From Bacteroidota bacterium (GTDB lineage Bacteria > Bacteroidota > Ignavibacteria > Ignavibacteriales > Ignavibacteriaceae), in NCBI GenBank assembly GCA_021796135.1, contig JAJYOQ010000072.1, positions 1 through 13,074 of the forward strand: a stretch of 13,074 nucleotides of DNA. The letters run 5' to 3'. Positions 6,664-13,074 of the stretch are shown piece after piece. The notes under the pieces were generated by a model that made no database searches, was not told the DNA's origin, and saw nothing but the letters and a program-made list of their open reading frames with translations. Made by a program: the position numbers and the translations under genes. Numbering within the stretch: position 1 is the first letter of the stretch; each line of letters begins with the position of its first letter.

Positions 6664-8775
6664 CTATTTTATATACATCATTTTTTTGATCGCAAAAAAA
6701 TCACCGGATTCAAGTTGATAAAAGTATACTCCGCTAGATAAATTGCCGGAGTTAAAGGTTATATTATAGTTTCCCGGTAATTTATACTCATTAACTAAAG
6801 ATTTTACTTTTCTACCTAATAAATCATAGATATTTATAACAACAAGACCAGACTTTGGAATAGAATAGTTTATTATTGTCGATGGATTAAACGGATTGGG
6901 ATAATTTTGTTCTAAAATATATTTGTTCGGTAATATATTATATCCGTTTACAAAAGTTGAATTGTTTGATGAGCCCTTAACTATAACCTGACGAGCAATC
7001 ATTTGCTGAGTACCGTAATAATTGCTTATATCCCTAAAATTAAATGAAGTTGCGTAAAAGCCTTGATTATCAGGTTTGAAAACAATTGTAACCGAAACAG
7101 AATCATTTGGTTGAATTGTAATAGGAAGATTTGAAGCAGAAGAAAATGAGGATTCCGGGCAAAACAACTGATTTATGGTAACGGGAGTATTATGCGGATT
7201 ATAAACAGTAATAGTTTTGGAAGTTGAATTTCCTATAGGAATATTTCCAAAGTCTAAAGTATCAACATTTGTCGTAAATAAATTAGTTTTCCAATTATAC
7301 CGGAAAGCACGATATGTATCTACATATTCAGAATAGCTTAACTCAAAGGCTACGGAATCTTTGGGAGTAAACTCAGTAACAACAGGATCCCAATTATGAC
7401 CCCATGAAATGAACCTATTTCCATTTGGCAGTTCTTCTACAGAGCCCTCAGTGTCCGTAAAAATCCCGTCATGATATATTCTTCTTACCAAAGTTGCAGT
7501 TTTATTTATTTCATCAAGTTTATATTCAACAGCGCTTGATATTGGAGTAGGGTGAAAAGTACCATTATCAAATAGACTTATATCTCCATTTGAAAAACGT
7601 CTGACATCATGCTGGCGGGAAAATCCGATTTTGTCGTTTATAAAAGTAAACTGATTATTTTTCCCACCCAATCTCCAAATAATATTGCCGGTCTTTGGAT
7701 CTACCTTTGTGATTTCATCAAGATCTCTAGCTGAAATTAAAAGACATCCGTCAGTATCAGTAGTAAAAGAATTAAAATGCGAAAAATCAATCGTACCTTG
7801 AGTTAAATCTGTATTAGGATCATTACCATCGACATCCGTAATCTTATAATGGGCTAAGGCATCCCATTCAAAAATCAAACTACCCGAAGAATCAAACTCT
7901 TCAAGATCACCGTCTATTATATCTGCGTTGGTCATACCTCCATACTGACTAAGGTCCATAGTCACATTTCGTTTCCCGAAAATATAATAATTGCCGTTAG
8001 GTAAGACTTTCAATTCATGAACATCCGGACTGAAACCACCAGTAGTATTATAAGTACTTACTTGATTTAGTGAACTATCTAATCCATAACAATTAACCGG
8101 GTAAATAAAATAAGTAAGATAACCGTTTGGCTGAAGATCGAAATCATAAATATCGCCTTCTATCGAAACATTGACATTACGATAAAATACAGGAGTGCCC
8201 TGATTATCGACTATCAGCAAGTATGGCGGAGGACATAAAAATAAATAACCCGGGGATGGATTGTTAGATTGGTCTATAACATAAGGGGTTAAATCCGGCG
8301 GTAAAGTACTGTCAAAGACAGAAGACAAAGGATGCGATTTAATTTTAGTCTGAATATTATTTTCGTGATATAATTCGGGATATTTATAGGCACTGCTATT
8401 GCATGTATGAAATGAGTAGTTAAATCCGCCAATTATATTGCCCTTTTGTGTTTTTAGCCCTCCCCTCAATTCTACTGTAACATTTTCATTAACCTCGAAA
8501 TAAGCAGACGGAGTAAAAGTTAAGGTTTTATTATCAGCTGCTAATGAAATTGTTCCCTGATGATCCCCGCTTAATGAACCAGTAACTTTTATAATATTAT
8601 TACTGATACTAGATCTGTCAATTAATTTTCCTTGACGGATAATAATTTTACTTTGAGGTGCAACATATTGGGAATTGGGTAAGGGATCAACATATTGAAA
8701 CCCATTAACTTCTTGCGCTTCTACATAATTAATTAATAGGAATAACATTCCGGTAAAAATTAAAAATATTTTCAT
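6664..8775 (-). CDS. Secreted arylsulfotransferase-like protein with T9SS sorting domain (second paralogue)
   Basis: 703 aa. A signal peptide (MKIFLIFTGMLFLLINYVEA, cleavage near residue 20) is followed by an SbsA-like Ig domain (Big_5 type, about 27-124) and an arylsulfotransferase-type (ASST, probably Arylsulfotran_2) propeller at about 165-495 with RLGG (368-371), RQHDVRR (387-393) and LFDNG (401-405). H253, H333 and H389 align with His of the upstream paralogue and are candidate active-site residues; a sulfohistidine mechanism is known for true ASSTs but unproven here. Residues about 500-600 resemble an ASH/HYDIN-type Ig domain. The C-terminus (about 616-703) is a type A T9SS sorting domain with QNYPNPFNPST and a SGVYFYQL strand. 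It should cross the outer membrane and be released or anchored at the surface. It starts 17 bp after its paralogue, with no clear Shine-Dalgarno. Confidence 0.88.
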   Translation of the reverse strand: MKIFLIFTGMLFLLINYVEAQEVNGFQYVDPLPNSQYVAPQSKIIIRQGKLIDRSSISNNIIKVTGSLSGDHQGTISLAADNKTLTFTPSAYFEVNENVTVELRGGLKTQKGNIIGGFNYSFHTCNSSAYKYPELYHENNIQTKIKSHPLSSVFDSTLPPDLTPYVIDQSNNPSPGYLFLCPPPYLLIVDNQGTPVFYRNVNVSIEGDIYDFDLQPNGYLTYFIYPVNCYGLDSSLNQVSTYNTTGGFSPDVHELKVLPNGNYYIFGKRNVTMDLSQYGGMTNADIIDGDLEEFDSSGSLIFEWDALAHYKITDVDGNDPNTDLTQGTIDFSHFNSFTTDTDGCLLISARDLDEITKVDPKTGNIIWRLGGKNNQFTFINDKIGFSRQHDVRRFSNGDISLFDNGTFHPTPISSAVEYKLDEINKTATLVRRIYHDGIFTDTEGSVEELPNGNRFISWGHNWDPVVTEFTPKDSVAFELSYSEYVDTYRAFRYNWKTNLFTTNVDTLDFGNIPIGNSTSKTITVYNPHNTPVTINQLFCPESSFSSASNLPITIQPNDSVSVTIVFKPDNQGFYATSFNFRDISNYYGTQQMIARQVIVKGSSNNSTFVNGYNILPNKYILEQNYPNPFNPSTIINYSIPKSGLVVINIYDLLGRKVKSLVNEYKLPGNYNITFNSGNLSSGVYFYQLESGDFFAIKKMMYIK

Positions 8776-8792
8776 TGTGATTTTTATTTAAT

Positions 8793-11669
8793 CTATTTGA
8801 GTAATAAAAGTTTCTTAACGGATACATAGTTACCAGCCTGCAATTCATATAAATATACTCCGCTGGCTAAATTATATTTATCACTAGAGAACTGAACATT
8901 ATAATTTCCGGCAGTCTGCTCTTTATTGACAAGGGTTGTAATTAATCTGCCTAGAACATTATAAACTTTCAATGTAACATTGCTAGTCATCGGTAATTGA
9001 TAGCTTATCATTGTGGAAGGATTAAAAGGATTGGGATAATTTTGATAAAGAGCAAAATTTTTCACTGTTCCAGTTGTTTTTGCTATTTCAGTAGTTGAAC
9101 TATTCAAAGAAAAAGAGTTACTGCTAATTGTATACAAAGCCGGGTTACTTATACTTGATATTTTAATTCTATAAGAAGAATCAGGGTCTAAAGTCGGGGA
9201 TACGTTCCATGCAAAAGCATTATTATATGAGAATAGAGAATCGCCTAATGTAAAAGTATTTGATCCATCTTTAATTAGTTCTATTTTCATACTATCACTG
9301 ACATTTGTTTCCCACCGGACAATATAAGTCGAGTCATCATATAAATCTTCATTGCCTGCCGGGTAAACAATTTTTATATAAGAAGGAGCTGTATTAAAGC
9401 TGAATACATTTGACCAACTGCTAATACCTGCGCTATTACTATTATTAATTCGCCAGTAATACTTAGAATTATTTCCCAAATTATTTAAGATATAAGATGT
9501 ACTTGTTAAATTTGAGTTATCTACTAAAATATTAGAGAATAAAGAATCGGCAGCTACCTGGAGTCTATAATTCTTAACAATACCGCGGGTTCCCCAAACC
9601 AATTTTACAGGATATTGTTCATTTACAATTGCATTATCAAGCGGAGAAAGGTTAACCGGCGCATTAGCGGAAACAATTTGCGGAATTCCGAATGCAAAGT
9701 CGCCAAATGTCGAGGTTGTAAAAGTCAATTCATTTTTTGTAGAATCATAACTAGTAGGAAGGGGGATAAAATTGCTATCCATAGCTGATCTAGCATAAAT
9801 GATAGTTTCTTTAGGATTTGTGACTCCGGGATAATTATTAAGATTAACCTGCACTTCTCCTGTATAAGAGGTAATCCCCTGTCCTTTAATATTGAAATAA
9901 TTGGAAACCATAATCGGAGTTTCAGAAGCAAAGGCTGGATTAATCGGTGCATAATTATAGCCGGTGACAATTGCATTTGCATAGAGTGATGAATTTATTT
10001 GGTCAAATTTTATAGTTACTCCGGTTGTATCATTTGAACTGTTAAATTTATAAGTATTTCCCTGAAGGACTTCTAAAGTGACTTTTGAAGAAGACATTCC
10101 GCTTGCCCAAGGAAATTTATATGCACGATATGATGCCTGTCCGAATGGCAAAGACAATTCAAGTGCAATAGAGTTATCGGGATTGACTTCAGTAAGAGCA
10201 GGAGATCCGGTAGAACTTGCAATTCCCCATCCGATTAAAGTATTACCATTAGACAATTTTTGAACAGAGCCCATCGCAAAATTATATATATCGGGAGTAT
10301 GGCGGTATTCCCATATTAAATCAGCGGTTTTATTTTGTTCATCTAGTTTATATTCAACAGCACGCGAATATGGAGGAGTATGCTGATTCCCATTATCAAA
10401 TAAGGTTATATTACCATCAGGCAGAACTTTGATATCGTGCTGAAATGAAAAATAATTCGGGCTATTGGATACATGTTCGTTTAAGAAAGTAAATTGGTTT
10501 TGTTTGCCACCCAAAATCCAATCTAAGTTTCCGGTTTGACGGTCAATTTTAATAATAGTCGAAAGATGCCTCATAGAAAAAAGTATATTTCCGTTTTCAT
10601 CCGCATCAATGGCATTTGCATGAATTAAATCGATATTACTTGCAGTCAGGTCCATATATGAATCAGTTATCGGGAGATAATCCCATGTTCTCCATTGAAA
10701 GACAACATTCTTTGAAGCATCGACTTCCTGAATTACAGCGCCTAGGACTGTTGCATTCGGATTTCCCCCGGGAACGACCTTACTCATATCGACAGGTTCA
10801 GGATCATAAGCAAACAATAGGGCATGCCCGTTAGGCAGAAGGACAAAATCATGCAAATCGGCGTTATAACCATTCCCGCATTGGAATGTATCAACCGGAG
10901 TTAATGAGGTATCCATTACAATCCATCTAACTGAACCATATTCACCATGATTAACAATAACATCAGCATAAGAAAGCTCTCCATTGGGAAGTACCTTAAA
11001 ATCAAATGCAGGTTGATTCAATTTTTTATATTTCACAACGCTGCCATCATTGTTTAATATCATTATATAATTTCCGATAGAATCATTCGGGGCAATAGCG
11101 AAATTAGCTAAGAATATTTTCCCTTCTGACGGATTATTTGATGAGTCTATAGTAATTTTAGGAAAATCTACAGGCAATGAAGATGTAGATGAAATTTTTG
11201 GAATAGATTTATAGAGCGTTTGCGGTGCGGGAGAGTATTTAAATGAACCATTCGCAATTAGTGAAAGCGGATTAATACTTATTTTTTGAGTATTCGGAGT
11301 TATGTGAAAATTTATTGAAACAAGCGGCAGCGTTTGACCATTTGTTGCCTTTATTCCTTGATTTACGATGACTCTTACCTCCTCATTTGCTGAAAATGGA
11401 GTTGAGGGAATAAATAATATCGTTTTATTATCATCCGATAATTTTACAATCCCTTGATGCACCCCGCTAATAGATCCGGAGACAGAAAATTTATTCAGAG
11501 TAATACTTGACGGATCTAAATTTTCATCTGATTTTAATATAATATTTGTATATAGAGATACTAGAGTAGAGTTGTTTTGGGGTGAGATATATACAAATGA
11601 TTGTGAAAATACGGCGCTATTTATAATAAAAATAAGAATAATTATAAAAAAAGTATTGAGTGATTTCAT
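8793..11669 (-). CDS. Secreted arylsulfotransferase-like protein with FN3, Kre9/KNH-like and T9SS sorting domains (first paralogue)
   Basis: 958 aa. A signal peptide (basic MK, hydrophobic 7-21, cleavage after FSQ) leads to an SbsA-like Ig domain (about 26-124), then an arylsulfotransferase-like propeller (about 170-520) with DLHDF (H273), LIHANA (H350), ILGG (385-388), FQHDI (H411) and LFDNG (423-427). The region 525-662 is a beta-rich segment of no family I can name. A fibronectin type III-like domain (about 669-759) and a Kre9/KNH-like Ser-Thr-rich domain (about 763-855, VRWET...W.V...YRIKI pattern) follow. A type A T9SS sorting domain (about 871-958, YQNYPNPFNPST, ending VKKLLLLK) closes it. 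It is paralogous to the next gene across signal, Ig, propeller and tail. The product probably acts outside the cell; substrate is unknown. It is the first gene of the apparent cluster. Confidence 0.88.
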   Translation of the reverse strand: MKSLNTFFIIILIFIINSAVFSQSFVYISPQNNSTLVSLYTNIILKSDENLDPSSITLNKFSVSGSISGVHQGIVKLSDDNKTILFIPSTPFSANEEVRVIVNQGIKATNGQTLPLVSINFHITPNTQKISINPLSLIANGSFKYSPAPQTLYKSIPKISSTSSLPVDFPKITIDSSNNPSEGKIFLANFAIAPNDSIGNYIMILNNDGSVVKYKKLNQPAFDFKVLPNGELSYADVIVNHGEYGSVRWIVMDTSLTPVDTFQCGNGYNADLHDFVLLPNGHALLFAYDPEPVDMSKVVPGGNPNATVLGAVIQEVDASKNVVFQWRTWDYLPITDSYMDLTASNIDLIHANAIDADENGNILFSMRHLSTIIKIDRQTGNLDWILGGKQNQFTFLNEHVSNSPNYFSFQHDIKVLPDGNITLFDNGNQHTPPYSRAVEYKLDEQNKTADLIWEYRHTPDIYNFAMGSVQKLSNGNTLIGWGIASSTGSPALTEVNPDNSIALELSLPFGQASYRAYKFPWASGMSSSKVTLEVLQGNTYKFNSSNDTTGVTIKFDQINSSLYANAIVTGYNYAPINPAFASETPIMVSNYFNIKGQGITSYTGEVQVNLNNYPGVTNPKETIIYARSAMDSNFIPLPTSYDSTKNELTFTTSTFGDFAFGIPQIVSANAPVNLSPLDNAIVNEQYPVKLVWGTRGIVKNYRLQVAADSLFSNILVDNSNLTSTSYILNNLGNNSKYYWRINNSNSAGISSWSNVFSFNTAPSYIKIVYPAGNEDLYDDSTYIVRWETNVSDSMKIELIKDGSNTFTLGDSLFSYNNAFAWNVSPTLDPDSSYRIKISSISNPALYTISSNSFSLNSSTTEIAKTTGTVKNFALYQNYPNPFNPSTMISYQLPMTSNVTLKVYNVLGRLITTLVNKEQTAGNYNVQFSSDKYNLASGVYLYELQAGNYVSVKKLLLLK

Positions 11670-11708
11670 AATTTATACCAGCATTAAGAAAAAAATAATA
11701 TTTTTTAA

Positions 11709-11726
11709 TTGTCAGCTGATTGACAA
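11709..11726 (-). promoter_or_regulatory. Dyad TTGTCA-N6-TGACAA upstream of the ASST-like cluster
   Basis: A perfect 6-bp inverted repeat with 6-bp spacer is centred about 48 bp before the ATG at 11669. On the minus strand its outer arm TTGTCA also resembles a -35 box with AAATAT 17 nt further on, so an operator overlapping a promoter is possible. This rests on pattern only. Confidence 0.3.
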
Positions 11727-11856
11727 AAAGATGATAGGGAAGGTTTAAAGAAGATTAAGTACGTTTGGGAAAAATTAAGGAAAAAGTAAAAAGGCAAAAG
11801 TAAAAAGAAAGTAGCTACAATGTTTTAATATTAGGTTTTGTCACAATAAACATTAT

Positions 11857-11873
11857 TTGTAACAGAATTACAA
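11857..11873. promoter_or_regulatory. Dyad TTGTAA-N5-TTACAA
   Basis: A perfect 6-bp inverted repeat with a 5-bp centre lies in very AT-rich DNA between the two transcription units. Its odd spacing differs from the N6 typical of CRP/FNR sites. It may be a regulator site, or chance. Confidence 0.25.
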
Positions 11874-11919
11874 TAAATAATATAAATAATTATTTTTTTA
11901 TGACTAATTAATGTATTGG

Positions 11920-11939
11920 ATACCCGCTTTCGCGGGTAT
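11920..11939. repeat. REP-like palindrome (perfect 8-bp hairpin)
   Basis: ATACCCGC (11920-11927) and GCGGGTAT (11932-11939) form a perfect stem around the loop TTTC. It is GC-rich in AT-rich surroundings and flanked by TGG and GAC. Short palindromes of the form GGATnCCCGC...GCGGGnATGAC occur as dispersed extragenic repeats in various bacteria. It lies 30 bp past the stop of the thioredoxin reductase gene and could protect or terminate its transcript, although no U run follows on the minus strand. Confidence 0.6.
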
Positions 11940-11968
11940 GACTTTTAATATTTAGGTTGTGAGCAAAT

Positions 11969-12922
11969 TCAGTTACTACTAATTGAACTAAATTCCTTTT
12001 TCATATTATTGATATAATCAGATGCGCTAAGGGCTGCTATTGTGCCGTCAGCAACTGCGGTTGTAACCTGTCTATATCTTTTTACAATTGAATCACCTGC
12101 AGCATAAACTCCCGGAATATTTGTTGCCATGTTGACATCAACAATAATTTCGCCGAATTTATTTAGCAGAACTTCATTTTTAATTTTTTCGGTATTCGGG
12201 ACATAACCGATGAATATAAAAACGCCGTCTATTTTCATTTCGAACAATTCATGGGTATTTTGATTTTCAATCCGCACGCTCTCCAGTTTTTCGCCGCCGA
12301 TAAACTCAGTTATTTTTGATTCCATTATAAAACTAATTTTATCATTATTTTTAGCTTCTTCGACATAATGTTCGAGCGCTTGAAAGTTATCGAACTGATG
12401 AACAATAGTAACCTTCGAAGCATACTTAGTAAGTGAAACAGCTTCTTCCAGAGCCGAATTACCTCCTCCGACAACAATTATTTCTTTATCACGAAAAAAA
12501 TCTCCGTCGCAGGTTGCGCAATAAGAAATTCCCTTTCCTTTAAAATCATCTTCACCGGGAACGTCAAGAGTTCGGGATTTTCCTCCGGTTGCAAGAATTA
12601 CCGCATCTGCGGTATAAATATCTTTATTATTAACGGTAATCTTTTTTAATTCACTTTGCAAATCGAGGTCAGTGATATTAAGATTTGATTTAATAATGCA
12701 GCCGAATTTTTGAGCCTGAGATTTCATATTAAGAGCAAGGTCATAGCCGCTAATGTTTTCTACACCCGGATAATTAGCTATCTCATGAGTCAGAACCATC
12801 TGTCCACCGATAGTTCCTTCATTAAGAATAAGGGTTTTCACTTTTGCACGGGAAAGGTAGATGCCGGCAGTTAAACCGGCAGCTCCTCCTCCAATTACTA
12901 TTGCACTAAAATGGTTTTCCAT
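11969..12922 (-). CDS. trxB: Thioredoxin reductase-like flavoprotein with altered pyridine-nucleotide motif
   Basis: 317 aa, the usual length for low-molecular-weight thioredoxin reductases. The FAD-binding Rossmann motif GGGAAGLTAG is at 11-20, the redox pair CATC at 135-138 (C135, C138, followed by DGDFF), the second Rossmann motif VGGGNSALEEA at 151-161, and the C-terminal FAD motif AAGDSIVKRYRQV at 274-286. The enzyme should pass electrons through FAD and the Cys pair to thioredoxin in the cytoplasm. In place of the NADPH 2'-phosphate motif HRRxxxR it has HQFDNFQ (175-181), lacking all three arginines, so NADH or another donor is possible. The ATG is 2 bp after the stop of the thioredoxin-like frame, a tight operon with its likely substrate. 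Downstream sits a REP-like hairpin. Confidence 0.93.
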   Translation of the reverse strand: MENHFSAIVIGGGAAGLTAGIYLSRAKVKTLILNEGTIGGQMVLTHEIANYPGVENISGYDLALNMKSQAQKFGCIIKSNLNITDLDLQSELKKITVNNKDIYTADAVILATGGKSRTLDVPGEDDFKGKGISYCATCDGDFFRDKEIIVVGGGNSALEEAVSLTKYASKVTIVHQFDNFQALEHYVEEAKNNDKISFIMESKITEFIGGEKLESVRIENQNTHELFEMKIDGVFIFIGYVPNTEKIKNEVLLNKFGEIIVDVNMATNIPGVYAAGDSIVKRYRQVTTAVADGTIAALSASDYINNMKKEFSSISSN

Positions 12923-12924
12923 TT

Positions 12925-13074
12925 TTAATTTTTTCCAAAATTTGCATCTAGAATTTCAGTTATTTTTTCTTTAGATTGAATGCTACTGGTAGCTTTTACA
13001 ACTTTTCCATCTTTATAATAAATTACAAAAGGGATACCTTGAAAGCTTCTGCACTCGGGAAGGTCTCATATCAC
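12925..13074 (-). pseudogene. 3' end of a thioredoxin-like gene, frame interrupted near the window edge
   Basis: The last 46 codons read DLPECRSFQGIPFVIYYKDG and on to LDANFGKN, ending in TAA at 12925-12927. GIPFVIYYKDGKVV matches the cis-proline loop and following strand of thioredoxins; the CxxC part would lie outside the window. The same frame contains TGA at 13066-13068 and has no usable start after it. In a neighbouring frame the upstream bases read ETFPSAEAFKV, which also resembles thioredoxin just before the cis-Pro loop, so a small deletion near 13033-13038 is an alternative. It may be a degenerate gene or sequence error at a contig end. Its tight linkage to the reductase supports an originally intact thioredoxin. 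Confidence 0.6.

Larger units (their letters stand above)
11670..11968. other. 299-bp intergenic region without a gene
   Basis: No credible open frame is present on either strand. Approaching from the secreted-protein gene it holds a dyad near the start, a purine-rich stretch with AAAAGTAAAAAG twice (about 11781-11792 and 11797-11808), a second dyad (11857-11873) and a REP-like hairpin (11920-11939). An imperfect direct repeat, TTTTAATATTAGGTT at 11823-11837 and TTTTAATATTTAGGTT at 11943-11958 (one extra T), brackets the last two. The promoter for the downstream cluster should lie here, but no unambiguous sigma-70, Bacteroidota or sigma-54 box stands out. Confidence 0.6.

Noticed and set aside
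6559..6741. 60-codon plus-strand frame over the gap before the kinase gene
   Set aside because: It overlaps the T9SS tail of the upstream gene in antisense, lacks a ribosome binding site and shows no family features.
9725..9982. 85-codon minus-strand frame inside the first ASST-like gene
   Set aside because: It is an alternative frame within a well-supported larger gene, with no separate initiation signal.
11670..11760. Sigma-54 (-24/-12) promoter for the secreted-protein cluster
   Set aside because: I looked for GG-N10-GC on the minus strand ahead of 11669 and saw no convincing match.

Overview
The window is AT-rich, and its gene content points to a member of the Bacteroidota/Ignavibacteria (FCB) side of the bacterial tree. 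The main evidence is two large secreted proteins that end in the 'NYPNPFNPST' type of type IX secretion (T9SS) C-terminal sorting domain, together with A-rich or weak ribosome binding sites before many genes. The exact lineage is an inference; no rRNA or tRNA is present.

Layout. Positions 1-390 (+ strand) hold the 3' end of an unrecognised gene and, after a strong Shine-Dalgarno, a 48-residue basic protein too short for routine gene callers. All remaining genes lie on the minus strand. Reading them in transcription order from the right edge: the 3' end of a thioredoxin gene (frame broken near the edge) lies 2 bp before a thioredoxin-reductase-like flavoprotein (11969-12922). A 299-bp gap follows with a REP-like hairpin, two dyads and purine-rich repeats. 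The central cluster comes next: two secreted arylsulfotransferase-like proteins (8793-11669 and 6664-8775, 17 bp apart), a 1300-residue sensor kinase with a CRTAC1-like FG-GAP/ASPIC ectodomain (2609-6511) and, 29 bp later, an NtrC-type sigma-54 response regulator (1233-2579). After these come a small zinc-ribbon protein (842-1072), a GC-rich imperfect palindrome that folds well as minus-strand RNA (784-839), and a small membrane protein (436-693).

How the genes may work together. The kinase and regulator are adjacent and co-directional and almost certainly form a two-component pair. The kinase reads the outside through a beta-propeller/VCBS-rich ectodomain; the two upstream genes encode T9SS-exported paralogues with an SbsA-like Ig domain, an arylsulfotransferase-like propeller and a sorting tail. 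A surface-sensing circuit co-inherited with extracellular ASST-like proteins is the most interesting hypothesis here. Whether the kinase senses their substrate, product or the proteins themselves, or controls their expression, is not shown by the sequence. Two oddities in conserved motifs stand out: the regulator has proline in place of the Walker B aspartate, and the thioredoxin reductase lacks all three arginines of the NADPH-binding HRRxxxR motif.
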